In this document: in pieces, positions 1 through 43,000 of the stretch
Position numbering within the stretch: position 1 is the first letter of the stretch
Layout of the letters: every line of letters starts with the position of its first letter
Assembly (NCBI GenBank): GCA_905116865.2
Contig: CAJHNH020002067.1
Span: forward strand, 52,501-116,500
DNA: 64,000 bases
Direction of reading: 5' to 3'
Source of the DNA: Candidula unifasciata
Taxonomy: Eukaryota; Mollusca; Gastropoda; Stylommatophora; Geomitridae
Made by a program: the position numbers and the translations under genes
The notes under the pieces: model-generated
Seen by the model: the letters and a program-made list of their open reading frames with translations, nothing else
Told to the model about the DNA's origin: nothing
Database searches by the model: none

Positions 1-870
1 TTAAGCAGCAAGTAAAGGACATTATGACATTATAGAACATTTCTTCGAATACCGCGGACCAGTAAGAAGAAAAACACTGACATTTAGGAGAACTGGCTCA
101 TAAACAGAATCCTGTCCCGAAAGCTGATGTTATTTAGGCCATGTTAAACGTCATGGTGGCCTAGGATGAACGTTGAAGGAGTGTGCAGTTCCCGGAAAAC
201 GACCCAGAAGCCGACCACCTCGAATGTGGATATAAGATATTGAGGATGCATTGGTATAAAAGTGGCTGGAGAATGGAGGTGGAGGGGGTCACTGCAGCTT
301 TCCGCTGGCTAGAGAACACGGCACACACACACACACATACACACACACACACACAGACACACACAGACACACACATCGTGGTTGTAACTGATTCAGAAAG
401 CATTCCGAAAAGGTCAGGACAGGCATGCTTCTCTGCATAGGTCACAGGGAAGAAGTATCGTCTGGATCTTTTCTCCGGGTCACGCCGGTGTGTTGGGAAA
501 TGAACAGAGGGCCAGACTGGCTGGCTCGGCACAACTTAGTGGAATATTGATGCATGACAAGGCAGACATGGGGTCGTATGGGAGAGCGTGTACAGGTCGG
601 AGGAACAAATCGATCACCACAGTCTAGTGATTGTGATGAAGCGGAGAGTGACAAGGGGTTCTGTCCGATACTCGACGCTCAGAGGAAAGGCAAGACGGAC
701 GTTTAATCAGAATGCCACTGGTACCATTGGTATTGGAAGCCTGCGCTGGATGCTGAAGATAGGGACGTAACGAGCACCTAACGGAAAAGAGTTTCTTACC
801 CATGAAAACCCATTGTGTCCGATAAATGTCTGCCGGTGTCTCTCTGCCATAGGCCAAAGTCTAATTATTG
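1..870 (+). repeat. LINE RNase H-region fragment, copy A
   Basis: Broken pieces of a LINE RNase H domain are readable around 470-570 (HAGVLGNEQ- and RLAGSAQLSG-like). The whole segment is repeated, diverged, at 4025-4790 in the same order: ggaccagtaagaagaaaaac near the start, ttggtattggaa and ctgctgaagat near the end. A CA microsatellite (about 320-375) interrupts this copy. Not functional. Confidence 0.65.
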
Positions 871-939
871 TCCGATGAACCAACCATTAGCTTGTCAATC
901 TGGTCGTAAAGGTAGTCAACAGATCTAATTTACACAGCG

Positions 940-1165
940 ACAATATAACATCAAATCTCACATCACCTCTTGAGTCACCATATCGCCTTGTCCCTATCGA
1001 GTCCGATGAACTGCAGCAGGGCAAGATCGGGTCCTTGCAGATGACCCATGTTGGTCCACCGTCCGAGATTGTTTAGGCAAGCAATGGTCCGAAACAAGTG
1101 TCGATGAAGGATCTCTGACGATGACCAGTGGACCCCTGACGTGCATGCTCCCGTGTATTCTTCTT
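940..1165 (+). repeat. Dispersed repeat, also at 24310-24640
   Basis: Shares a stretch with 24310-24640: gggccgaaacgtgtgtcgac-like text, a gatgac(t/c)g(g/t) motif, then ccctg and gtgtattcttcttattta-like text. Probably the 3' end of a retroelement; family not recognised. Confidence 0.45.
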
Positions 1166-1744
1166 ATTTATCGTTTGCCCAATCTAGATACATACTAACA
1201 AGATGCAATGAAACTTCAACACTCGCCCAAGCGCTTAAATTAAAGAATGGTTGTCCACTTTGACAATAATTAAGGTTTTCTTCGAGAAGTGGCACATTAA
1301 AATCGCTTTAGTTATCAATTCGTTGGATAACGATATGTTTGGACACTTTCGAACCTTTAAACAAACAAAAACAAAGCAGATAAGAACAAATAACATTAAA
1401 TAACTTCTTTAAAAAAAAAAAAAAAAACTCAAGAGTGCTAGTGAATCACCAGGTCATTAATCAGCAGAAGTGACATTACCGGATATCCTACTGGAAGGTG
1501 ATTCCGCGTCCAAACAATAGCCATTGGTTGTTTTGTTTTTTTAAATCCATACAAAAGGTAACTTCCTTTTTATAACTTTTATTTATGTATTTATTTAGGC
1601 CTACGGTACATTTATGTCATTAAGATGATTAAACTATTGTCACAATGATAAAGCAGTAATAAGTGCAATAGTTAATAAATAATTAAAATGTATTTGCGAT
1701 GCGTTCCTAGATCGACTTTGGAGTGAAAGTTTGTTCTTATTTAA
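1166..1744. other. AT-rich unique-looking stretch, nothing recognised
   Basis: Contains an A18 run near 1411 and a T-rich stretch. No coding or repeat identity recognised. Confidence 0.4.
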
Positions 1745-2050
1745 GAATTCTTCTTCTTCTTCTTCTTCTTCGCGTTCACCAGCTGTACACTCTGGCGGAA
1801 AGTTAAGGTCGCTCGTCCACTACTGAACTGCAGTCTTGCTCCAGAACCTGAGTGTTGCGTGTGCATCAGTTTTACAGATCTCATTCTCTTGAATACAGAC
1901 TGTTGGTTCCTTGCCTCTCCAGCAGATGCACTCCGACTTCAAAGGAAGCTCCCCAATTAGTCGACTCTTACGACATGCTTTTGGGGAGGCAGTGGGTCTA
2001 TTCTTGTTTTCCCCTACAATGGGACCCCAGAACCCACACGGGGGATTAAA
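1745..2050 (-). repeat. SINE-A copy
   Basis: Begins with a TTC microsatellite (1746-1772), which is the GAA tail seen in reverse. Then gttcaccagctg, cttgcctctccagcagatgc, and ends at cccacacggggg. About 300 bp, full length. Confidence 0.75.
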
Positions 2051-2234
2051 GAATTGATACGCAAGGTTAGGGGCCGGGAACGGATGAAACCATTTTTAGT
2101 TAATTCTTATTGAGGAAGGGGGGGGGGGCACTCGCTTAATATTCGTTCTTTTCAATATGTGTCCTTCCCTATGAACGTATTAATTACGAATATTGGAGTT
2201 TCACTGTACATTTTTTAAAAGTGTCTAGATACTA

Positions 2235-2425
2235 TGACTTGTAAACCTTTCGATCAGAACTATGGATATCACAACCCCTCGGCCGTGATTTCATGATAGA
2301 TACCTAAAATCTGGGAGAAATGTTTTCTACCTACCCCCCGGGCGTTAACTCAAACCACAAGGAGTTCGTCACCCGGTCGCCGCTAAGAGAGTTTTAACAA
2401 ACTGGGCTAGCGAGCCGGGCTCCAC
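2235..2425 (-). repeat. SINE-D copy
   Basis: Matches 52725-52925: ttgtaaac.ttcg.tc, actatggatatc, atctgggagaaatg, then aaggagttcgtcacccgg and gctagcgagccgg. The right end in reverse looks tRNA-derived (box B-like), so the element reads on the minus strand. Confidence 0.6.
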
Positions 2426-2455
2426 TGTACATTAATTGCCATTGTTAAATTACAG

Positions 2456-32546
<30,091 letters not shown>

Positions 32547-32594
32547 GAATCGTTTTCTTCTAGATTCACCCTTAAAAGGCAATCAGCACATTGT

Positions 32595-32742
32595 CATGTG
32601 GTTTATAGCTAGGCTGTGAAATCTATGCATTTTGGTCCAACACAAAAAAATGTATCTTTCTTAAAAGGAGGTTGTAACCTTGTCTTGTGGTTTATAGCTA
32701 GGCTATGATATCTATGCATTTAAGTCCAATAAAAAAAAATGG
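32595..32742 (+). repeat. Direct repeat in the 3' UTR of the receptor gene
   Basis: Two copies of a roughly 55-bp unit lie at about 32595-32650 and 32686-32742. The shared text is gtggtttatagctaggct, then tctatgcatt, then an A run. The second copy contains AATAAA at 32728-32733, the only obvious candidate polyadenylation signal before LINE sequence begins. Confidence 0.6.
32728..32733 (+). promoter_or_regulatory. Candidate polyadenylation signal AATAAA of the receptor gene
   Basis: AATAAA lies 182 bases after the stop codon at 32546 and just before LINE-derived sequence. It is part of an A run, so it could be chance. No transcript evidence is available here. Confidence 0.3.
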
Positions 32743-32744
32743 AG

Positions 32745-33240
32745 CTCTGGAATACACATGGGGATATGTAGAGGAGCCAGACAACATCTCACAGAAAGAA
32801 ATTGAAGCACTGGGAGATTTAGGAATTGAAATAACTAACCTTTCAAATGACATCTTGACATCCATATTTACAGTTCTGCCAAAGAAACCTGGCACTGTAA
32901 AATGTCGCAAAATAAGTCTTATGAGTCACATGACTAAGATGTTACTGAGAATAATTATGAGAACAATAAAAAAAACAAAAATTAAACCAGAAATCAGCGA
33001 TGAATAATGTGGATTTGTAAAAGGTACACATAATGCCATATACATCCTAAGGACACTGTGAGAAAAAGCTATAGAAGTGACGATTGATTTGTACTTATGA
33101 TTCATAGAATATACAAAAGCATTTGACTGTGAAACATGAAGTAATCAAACTGTTAGAAAAACTAAACATTGATGGAAAAGAGCTACAAATAATAAAGAAT
33201 ATGTATTGGCATCAAACAGCAGCTATAAGATCTTTGATAT
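32745..33240 (+). pseudogene. LINE reverse transcriptase fragment
   Basis: Encodes EPDNISQKEIEALGDLGIEI, VLPKKPGTVKCRKISLMSH, MTKMLLRIIMRTIKKTKIKP, then CGFVKGTHNAIYILRTL and EYTKAFDC. It is the RT fingers/palm start with a small deletion before SLMSH, a TAA at 33005 and further stops. It begins within the 3' flank of the receptor gene. Confidence 0.82.
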
Positions 33241-33289
33241 ATCATAGACACTACATTAAAATGTCTCATCACTCAAAACACTGGCCGTT

Positions 33290-34230
33290 TTAAAATTGAT
33301 CGCGTGTGCAACTGCTGATCTGTTGCCAACTTCTGTTACCATCCACGATGAACTGCATTTTAAATGTTGGACTGTTTGCGTTAGCACTTCGGATGGCTAC
33401 CGTAAGCTTTTAATGCGTGTGTATGCTAGTGCATATGTTGAGACAGCAGTCTGTCAATCTTTCCACAAGGGACTGTGATAAACATTCTTTTTCTCATCAC
33501 ATGACCAAAGAACTTTGTCTCCTTCTTATTGTTGTATATAAAGTTGCACTTTCATTAGCCATTTCCAGGCAATCATTGTTAGTTATTCTTGCAGTCAAAG
33601 GTATTCAAAACCTCAAGAACCACATCTTAGTTACGTAGACATGTAACGTAGACGCCTGTCATCAGGAAGTATCTGTCCAAAAGGAGGGGTGGATGTCAGG
33701 GTTCGCCCTGTTATGGGAAAGTTCAGGATGATAAAGTGGACGGGAGAACATTCTGGCTGATTACCTGTCAAGATGTCCTTGTGTTTGAAATTAATGCATT
33801 GATTTGTTTAATTTGTTTAGAGCTGACATGACCAGTGTACAATGTGATTTCCGGAGCTATGCATAATCAAAATGTGTTATTAGTGTGTGATACACATTCA
33901 TCGCCATTGGTTGCATAAACGTTGGAGTTGACTGGACGAAGACGTTACGATTTTGGATCTTTGGATTGTTTCAACAGAGGTATTACAATGACCATTAAAC
34001 TGGAACCCCGGTTCCCAGTCACATTCCAAGATTGACTGCCATACAACAGAACAGGCTTGATGTAACATTTCAGTACTCATTTTCTGATGTTTAATGAGAG
34101 TGATTTATTACATAAGATACTTTTAATCTTCTGAATTGCTGCCTTTGCAGCATATGTACGAAGACACAAAAATCACAAAGCTGCACAAATGCAACCTGGT
34201 GTCAAAACTATCTTTAAATGCAAAATTAAC
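33290..34230 (-). repeat. LINE 3' fragments, reverse orientation
   Basis: 33540-33640 and 33990-34150 match LINE C-terminal DNA seen elsewhere on the minus strand: accaaagaactttgtctcct, cattccaagattgactgcc, caacagaacaggcttgatgt. The last part is shared with 42420-42560. Degraded; boundaries uncertain. Confidence 0.6.
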
Positions 34231-34861
34231 TGAAAGAATATGCAAGTTTGTGCTTCACCAGTCTGAAGATATAAAAGGAATAGACTTGTGTAGCAGCTCT
34301 CAGAAACAATGCTCTAGCCACGCATTTCGGATTATCTAACAATTGTAATTTTAAAATACTTTTGATAAACACAAGTTTCTGTATATGCCTTTGCTATTAG
34401 CCAGTCCATGCGAAATATTTCTCCTATTATCTTATCCCAGTCCAAAGGTGTGTTTTATACAGAAACTATACCATGCAGAAATGGTTGCACAAAGCAGGAA
34501 TTTGAGCTGGAAGTCATAGCAACTTATATTAACAAAACTGTTAATGATGATGACCAATATTAATTTGCATATTTTATGTACAGAAGAACATTCATTATCC
34601 AGCTGTGCCATTACACATCCCACAGTTTACTCATCCACTGCTTTGAGGAAAGAGGGGGGGAGAAAGGGGTGCGGGTGTGTATATGATATCACAAACGCCT
34701 TAAATTTGCTACGCAAACCCCTAAGGGTGGTCCACAGACCAGAAACTGAGAACTACTGCTCTAAATCAAAGATGGAATCCAGCTCAGCATCTCTGGCCTC
34801 TCTCCTTGTTTGTTTTCTTGAATCAATATGGCTGGCTGTCATTAGTGAATATGAGAGTTAA

Positions 34862-35122
34862 GATCTGTTCACGTTTGTCACGGCGAGGAACGTAGGTTAC
34901 GCACTAGCTCTAGGGGGCGCGCTTAAGTCTTGATGATTTCCGGGAACAACACAGCCGCCGGCGATGTGCGTGATGTCGCAGCGTGTTACCCGCTGAGAGT
35001 CCGAGAAGCTATGAATAAAAGGTCAACTTCACGACCACTGTGAACTGACCCCCGGACACCCCTGTGACCCAGAAGAAGCTATGAATGAAATTTCCGTGCG
35101 CCACGACAAGCGTGAACAGATC
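34862..35122. mobile_element. TIR element (MITE candidate)
   Basis: The left end GATCTGTTCACGTTTGTC and right end GACAAGCGTGAACAGATC are inverted with one mismatch, and the match extends further imperfectly. 261 bp; GC-rich compared with its surroundings. agaagctatgaat occurs twice inside. No clear target duplication. Confidence 0.65.
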
Positions 35123-35124
35123 TG

Positions 35125-35660
35125 TGAGTTAGTCACCATAATTCATAAAACTGATGTCTACATACATAATGTTTATCTCCTGTAAATGCAAATCCACACG
35201 CACCAGACACACACACACAAAATATAGAAAAACAATAATGATACTCTTTAGCCTGTTCAACCCTAGAGGGTTATAACAAGGATATCTGATGCAAGTTATC
35301 TTTTCAGTTAGTGGGTTAAAAACCTCAGGAATGAAAGACATGTTGTGTGACAATGTAGCTAGCTATACTGCAGTGTACACAACCAACATTACTGTAGCAA
35401 TATGCTCTATCTTTACATATATTTTGTCAAAAAAGTACACAAGGTTACATGAAAGGTTAGTCGATCCCACAAACAACAACAACATAATCTCATTATCACA
35501 TATGAGCAACTTATATTTTATCATAAATAATATAATTTTATTATCCAAACATGTGTCAGTATTACCAGATGCACCACACTCAAAAAGATACTTGTTAAAC
35601 ATTGAAAAACTGTTATCACTAGCTATAGTTATCACTTTTGCAGTATAGGCAGGGAGGTAC
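35125..35660. other. Intergenic, nothing recognised
   Basis: The 119-residue ORF 35289-35648 has no motif I recognise and no splice context. Probably not a gene. Confidence 0.35.
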
Positions 35661-35664
35661 TTGA

Positions 35665-35985
35665 ATGTGAAGATTTGTAGCTGCATGGCTAGAGCTGTTG
35701 CCACGGACTGCAGGTTCAATTTTATTTTTGCCACCAAGAGGAAAACAAAAATATACGACCTTACCGAGGAATTGAACCCAGAACTCCCACATGAGAGCCA
35801 TGCATTCTTCACCATTCAGCCAGCTGCTCCTCAGTTTTTAGAAAGAACAGTAATGAAAGGCATGGTACCTAGAAGGAGAGGCAAGGGTTGACCAACATGA
35901 TGGTGGACAAAAAAAAAAAGAGATTAAAGATACCGTCAGCACAAAAAGTGCACCAGGCATGGAAACTAGTGAAAGAACTAGAATC
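35665..35985. repeat. tRNA-type SINE (reverse) followed by LINE tail
   Basis: 35665-35835: reverse tRNA-like head (aggaattgaacccagaactc). 35855-35985: plus-strand LINE tail reading GMVPRRRGKG, then trrr-like broken frames and AHQAWK-like gcaccaggcatggaaac. Confidence 0.6.
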
Positions 35986-36004
35986 TTGCCCGTGTGTTGT
36001 GATT

Positions 36005-36290
36005 CATGACTCCCCGTGTGGGTTCTAAGGCCCCTGTGTGGGTTCCAAGGCCCCATTGTGGGGGAAAACAAAAACTGACCAACAGCCACTCCAATAAGCA
36101 CGTCGCAAGAGTAGACTAACTGGCAGCTTTCTTTGAAGTCAGAGTGTATCTGCCCGAGCAGCAAGGAACAACTAGATGCATTAAAAAAAAGGCAGTAAAA
36201 CGATGTACACACAAAACTCAGGCCCTGGCACTAAGCCAAAGTCCAAATAGCCAGGACTTTCCGCTGGAATCTGCAGACGCTGAACAAAGA
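36005..36290 (+). repeat. SINE-A copy
   Basis: ccccgtgtgggttc (twice in tandem), gcacgtcgcaagagtagac, tttgaagtcagagtg, ctttccgctggaatctgcag, aacaaagaagaaaaag. Lies downstream of the ornithine carrier stop. Confidence 0.75.
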
Positions 36291-36913
36291 AGAAAAAGAT
36301 TCATGACAATGACTGAAGTTCTGACCGTGTACATCCATAAATACTTGCTCCACTGATACAACAGATGCACCTTTTTGACGACTATAGTCCTGTCATGCTT
36401 GCTACCCTGTCGTGTGTTTATCACTGTTGATGGGACATCATTATCCAGTACTTTGCAAACTGACATGGGTGCTCATTTTTTCACATCCTACAATCTACAA
36501 CAGAATGTAGGCTGTGAGTAAAACAAAAGGGAGAAAATAGCTTTACAATATCACATGTCTCAAAACAACTGCTCCCTGAGTAAACGAACAAGGCATTAAC
36601 CTTTTTCATCAGATTTCACAGCAGATGTTCAAGAGGTACAATAATCATAATGAACACAAGCATGAGTATATCACTTTCAAATGGGCAATTATTATAAACC
36701 CGTTACATAAAACACACAATGTGCTGTATGTTAAAAGATTTAGCCAGATTTCCGAAGTATGCTTAGACCAAACATAGAAGATATTACAACACACCATGTG
36801 TTGTTTGACTTACACAGACAATGGATGATCACATATGGGGAAATGCTTGGGGTAGACGCAGGAAAGTACAGTCAAATAAAAATCCTGCTATGATTTCTAG
36901 GTCAAAGGTTACT
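36291..36913 (-). other. Probable 3' UTR and flank of the ornithine carrier
   Basis: Follows the stop codon on the minus strand. No ORF of interest and no dispersed repeat that I recognise until the SINE-A copy ending near 36290. The transcript end is not defined. Confidence 0.4.
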
Positions 36914-37053
36914 TCAGTAACGGGCTTCGCTGAGGTAGTCATGAAATCTTCCTAGGTACTTCTTGGTTGTCTCGTAGGCTAAAAACAAAGCCCCCGTCGC
37001 TGGGAATGTTCTGATAACTGTTGGTCCCAATCCTGCATACAGTGCTCTCACAC
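36914..37053 (-). CDS. SLC25A15: Ornithine carrier, last coding exon
   Basis: Acceptor tttctgcag before GTGTGAGAGC. Encodes [20 protein letters not shown] and ALFLAYE, the last carrier half-repeat, then [16 protein letters not shown] and TGA at 36916-36914. Too short and too close to the stop to stand out as an open reading frame. No clear AATAAA was seen on the minus strand below it. Confidence 0.93.
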
Positions 37054-40000
37054 CTGCAGAAACAACAAGTGGAAAAAATTATGTTTTTCTTTAACCCTTT
37101 CACCTCCAGAATACTAAAAGAAAATGGGTTGTGAACCCATGGGAATTACCCCCCCCCCCCCAAATCCTTAATAAGATTATAAAATTAATAATTTAATACA
37201 GGTCAGTAACTTTTTCAACAATTTATCTACATTTGTAAATTTCCCCAGAAATATATAAAAATATTTAAAGACAGGGAGAAACCAATAAACATCAACAAAG
37301 GTAAAGCATTAAACAGAACATTTTTTAAGACTATAAAAACATGTTATTGGATGACTCATGCTGACAGAACACGTTTTCTAAGTCTTTAACAAATGTTATC
37401 AGGTGACTCATGCTGACAGAACACGTTTTCCAAGACCATAAAAACATGTTATCGGGTGACTCCTACTGTGAAACATATGGGACTCCATGACCTCCATCGA
37501 TGAGGCTACAGGAAAATGTGATGTTGAAATAGCATTATAAAGCCCTAGTTCACACAAAAATCCACATAAATGCTATTTTTCTATTAAATAAATATTAATA
37601 TCCGGGTCTCAGAAATAGATCACTGCAGACATGCCAGTTTCCCGTGGCGACATGGGTTAGGTATACATAAAAAAGTAAAGGACATTTATTACATCTCTGG
37701 TGCGTTGGACATGTGAAAGACCAATATTTTTCAGGCAACCCCGCACTCGAGGGGTGATGTGGTCAACATCAAGCCAGCTGCCTTTACTTTCCAGGAATTT
37801 TTGTGTTTCTCGAATTAAGACTGGGTTGGCCTAGGAAGGCTAGATAAATTATAAACATCCGCCCTAATGAACATCTGAACCCAAGACTCTCAGGCCAATA
37901 GTTGCTGATCTACGGAGAGTATAACAGTTCTATCTTGTTTTGTAAAACTCCACACAGTCTAGTCAACACTGTGAATTGTCTGCTAGAGTACGAGGCAGAA
38001 GAGTTCTTTTTTTGCGTTCACCAGCTGTAAACTACGGTGGAAAATAAATGCTTGTCGTCCACTTCTGGACTTTCATCTTGTTCCAGAGATTCAGGCACAT
38101 CAATTTCAGAGATGTTGTTTATTTGTATGAAGCAAGCCCTTAGTCGGCTTTTATGACATGCTCGTTAGGGAGTCAGTAAGTCTATCCCTCCCCATAATGG
38201 GGCTCCAGAACCCACAAGGAGAAGACAAGAGTTAAAAACTAACATTACAGCACTCAGGATATTTACATAAAAACAGTTGATCTTCACCTTCAATTCAGCA
38301 GTTTTTTTTTCCAATTGTAACAGTAAAGTAAACAAGAACATTAGAGCAATTGTAGGAACCACACCATGCCTGCAATACATAAAGAAGCAACAAATAGAGT
38401 GGTTTGGCCACTTGATGCGAATGCAAACCGACCAACTGGCTCTAGGAGCATACAACGAACAGCACTACTGCCCTAGAGCAAGAGGCAGACTGAGAGTACG
38501 ATGGATAGACAATATATCAGAGATCCTGAGGCAACACGGACTAACAACAACACGTGCAACACACCTGGCCCAGGATAGAAAACTGCGACTCCCCACTACG
38601 CTGTGAGGCAATTGTGGACAAGACAAGACAACAGTAAAGTAAGCTGTGCATCTTCAAAACACTCCTTTATTTTTAAGTTTACTTCATTATCATGTGCCCT
38701 GCCAACTGGCGTAGGCACTCATGCATCTCCACAGATCATAATCCCTGGTTGCCTGGAACAGCTCTCTTGATAATATCCCTCCATGCCATCGTTTCAGCCC
38801 ATCCAGCATAATCTCTCTTAGTCTGCCTCTACCCCTTTTCCCACTAATCTTTCCAGTTGTCACGATGTACTCCAAAGTCTCACTTGTCATGTGGCCAAAG
38901 AACAGTGTTTGTCTCTTTCTTATTGTAAGTTTGAACCCAAGTTTCCAAATATGCCACAATATATATGTACATGCTTTATTCAAGCCATTCAACCTACTGC
39001 ATTTGCTGAGCAAGAATGAACATTTAAAAGTTTGTTCGAAGTGCACCAAAATCAAAGTTCTGTAAACAAAACACAAGTGACAAAAACAAAACAAAGAAAA
39101 AAAAAATATCCCACCTTCTTGTCGTAAAATCTTCAAGAACATTGCTCTGAATGTTGGAGTGACGCCTGACACTGACTGCACCTGAATCCTAGACTTGACA
39201 ACATCGGCAGGGAAAATGGACACCCACAGTGCCACCCCACCAAAGCCACCACATATAATTGTTCTTGCTGGTCCTAGTGTAGAGACAGCCAATTTTATTA
39301 CATGCAATCATATTTACTGATATAGCATAATCAACAAACCATGCTAGTGTAGACCGAGCCAATTTTATACAAGCGTTTATAGATATTGATACAGTATAAT
39401 AAATAAACTGCAATATGATGGGGACTCAATGATGTAACCGATGTTGAGCAAGGGGGAGACCAGCATTTTCCATGATCAGTGGCAAGCATCACTTCAGAGG
39501 TCAAAAGCAGTTAGGGTACTTCGGATATTTTCTCAAGGATATGCCAGTGTTTTGAGAAATTAACCGACAGAAAGACTGGTTGGTTTTGCACAATTTGGTG
39601 GTGACCTGAAAGATGACAAGATAGAGGTTGTAAAGACCCTCTGGGGGCGAGTAAACAGTGCCGAGGCACAGACAGTCATGGTCTGAGGAAAATGATGCTG
39701 TGAGGAGTGACCAGGGCACCTGGCTGCCGATCGACACTCCGGTGTCCGATGAGACGTATAAACAATGAGGCTGTTACTAGTACCAGTGGAATTGAAACTT
39801 CGCACTTGCTGCTGAAGATAGGGAAAGAGCACTTATACGAATATCCCAAGTGCTGTGATACCGATTCTTAATGAAATATGAAACTCACTGATGCAGAAGC
39901 AAGAAGTAGAGACAGAAGGACACATCCAAAAACACACATATTATGTGTTGTTAACTGTAGATTCAGCATATGTCGAGCAGTCTTTTGCCAGAGAACTGGT

Positions 40001-43000
40001 GGTGCCATAAGCTTTTAATTGCACATGCAACTACTTATCTGTTGTCACTTCTGCTTTCATTGATGAATTGCATCTAGTGCCAGACCGCCTATGTTGACAC
40101 TTCTGACAGCTGCCTTGTGCATTGAATGCTTGTGTATGCCACAAGTTAGCTGTGTGTCCTTTACAGGACGTTGCAGAACAAATCACAGAAATTTGTCTGG
40201 CTGTTGTGGTTATTCTAGGGAAATTTCCGTTCAATTTGCCACTGCTTCTGAACAGTCAGCCCCTCTTGAAACCAATGCAAGATGATCTGTTGCCAAATCG
40301 TCTGCAGCTGGGCTCAAACCCAGCACCTCAAAGCATGCTTGCAACGCCTAAGCCACAGATGACAGAAATAAAGGCAGACCTCATAAATAGACAGGCAAAA
40401 AACATGTAGGGTGTGAGGGAGGAGGAAAGAGACAGAGAGAGAGAGAGAGAAAGATGAGAAGGGATAAACACTCACCTATTTCATCTTTGGTCTTTCCAGG
40501 AGGGGTCAACAAGTGCCTGCTGACTTCATACCCGCCAAAAAAGCAAAAGTAGCCGGGCATTTCTCTCATAAATGTGGCTGTCAGACCTTTAAAAAGCCCC
40601 CGAAAACCTTCCCTTTGTAAAATTTCCTTTGTCAGGCCAAATGGACCACTAAACAAAAGATAAAAAACAGAAAATAGAAAACATTAACAATACATTTGCA
40701 AAAACACGTCATATTCGTGCCATTTGCAAAAACACAGATTTGTGATGCATGTCTCAATAATCACGTACTAAAGCAATGCAGATTCTTCTTATTCTGCCCT
40801 TGATCCCCTCCCCCCACACAGAGCATAGGCCCCCTCAACCAACTCACACCAAGCGACCTTATCCTTTGCTGTTGCGTGTAGCTCACCCCATGTCATCTCT
40901 ACAGCTTTAGCTTCACTCTACAGCTCCCTTCTCCACGTGTGAGTTTTTTGGTCTACCCCTACTTCTATGCTACTGTGGGTTCCGATGTAAAGCCTTTCTA
41001 GTTATACTGATTTCAGGTCACAGATTCGTGAGAGCCATTTCTCAACAAACTCACAGTCAAGTCATGCAGAATATTCTGAATTACCAGTGCTGAACTGATA
41101 AGTAAAATATTCTGAATTACCAGTGCTGAACTGATAAGTAAAATATTCTGAATTACCAGTGCTGAACTGATAAGTAAAATATTCTGAATTACCTGTGCTG
41201 AACTGATATGTAAAATATTCTGAATTACCAGTGCTGAACTGATAAGTAAAATATTCTGAATTACCAGTGCTGAACTGATATGTAAAATATTCTGAATTAC
41301 CTGTGCTGAACTGATATGTAAAATATTCTGAATTACCAGTGCTGAACTGATATGTAAAATATTCTGAATTACCTGTGCTGACTAATATATAACATATTCT
41401 GAATTACCCAAGTTTACTGGCATACAAAAAAATTCTGAATTACCTGTGCTGACTGGTACATAAAATATTCTGAATTACCTGTGCTGACTAATATATAACA
41501 TATTCTGAATTACCCGAGTTTACTGGCATACAAAAAAATTCTGAATTACCTGCGCTGACTGATATATAACATATTCTGAATTACCCGAGTTTACTGGCAT
41601 ACAAAAAAATTCTGAATTACCTGTGCTGACTGGTACATAAAAAATTCTGAATTACCTGTGCTGACTAATATATAACATATTCTGAATTACCCGAGTTTAC
41701 TGGCATACAAAAAAATTCTGAATTACCTGTGCTGACTGATATGTAAAATATTCTAATTACCTGTGCTGAACTGATATGTAAAATATTCTGAATTACCTGT
41801 GCTGACTAGTATATAACATATTCTGAATTACCCGAGTTTACTGGCATACAAAAAAATTCTGAATTACCTGTGCTGACTGGTACATAAAATATTCTGAATG
41901 ACCAGAGTTGACTGGTATACAGAACATTCTGAATATCCACCTTTGCGCTTCTTTCAACCCTAAACCTTTGGGCCTGCAGCTAGCCATAACACCACTGAAG
42001 TCCCTGGTTGTCTCTACTAGACAATAAAAAGCAGACACTACCGAACAAATAAGCATATCATTATACTGCAGAGTATTACATTTTAAGCCTGTCTAGTCCA
42101 CCCTCCACCTGTCCCTTGGTGGCCATCTCCCTCATTGCCTGAAGCCTGCATTTGATCAGCTCTGTGGGACACAAGGCGAACGATGAAAAAAATGCAGCCA
42201 TTCCTCCAGACACTGCATTCTCCAGGGGATTCAATGATTTCACCTCTTTACCACCAACAACTTTAGCTACCTGTGCAATCAAACAAACACAAAATAAATT
42301 AGGTAAACAGTCAATAATAAAGGTTACAATCAGACACTACAATTATTTTTACTTAGAGATGAACAGTTAATATTAAAGGTTACGTAACACATAATTACAT
42401 CTGCGAAACCACATATCTGTTACCTCCAAATTCTTCCTAATTTGTTCATTGACATTCCAAGATTCACTGCTATACAGCAAAACAGGTTCTATGTAACATT
42501 TTAGCATCCTCTTTCTGACATAAAATGAGAGCGATTTTTGCATAAGATATTTTTCATATTCTGGAATGCAGCTTTCGCTTGACCTATTCTGCTTCTGATG
42601 ATATGATTGTTCCTAGACGTTTGAATTTATTGACCAAAATGTATAGCCAGGCATAGTTTGCTGTATTTTGTCAGGTGCAGTAATACAGAGTTATTTCAAT
42701 ATATAATGATGTACACACACACAAACTGAATAAATTTGAGTGAATGGTGTGCGGCAGCATTCTGGTAGTCTCTACTACACAATACAAAGCACATACTGCA
42801 GGACAAAAATACCATTCACATTTCAGCGGGAATTATTTACTTATCTGTGTGTGTGTGGTTTTATTGTTTGTCAATATATCTCTGTAATGACGCATCTGAT
42901 AAGACAGCTAAATATGCAAGGCAATAAATTGTGGAATGTATTGTTTGTGTTCGCATTATTTCAATTTCAGTAGAATTTCTTCAGCTTTTTGCGCTCCATT

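Noticed and set aside
34680..34760. Right end of a hAT element (gagaactactgctc)
   Set aside because: It looks like a hAT terminus, but no matching left end or duplication was found.
35289..35648. 119-codon ORF as a gene
   Set aside because: No known motif, no splice context, AT-rich composition like its surroundings.
38690..39307. 205-codon ORF as a single coding unit
   Set aside because: It joins carrier exon 5 to intron sequence and a LINE tail. The donor at 39114 and the family alignment end the exon there.
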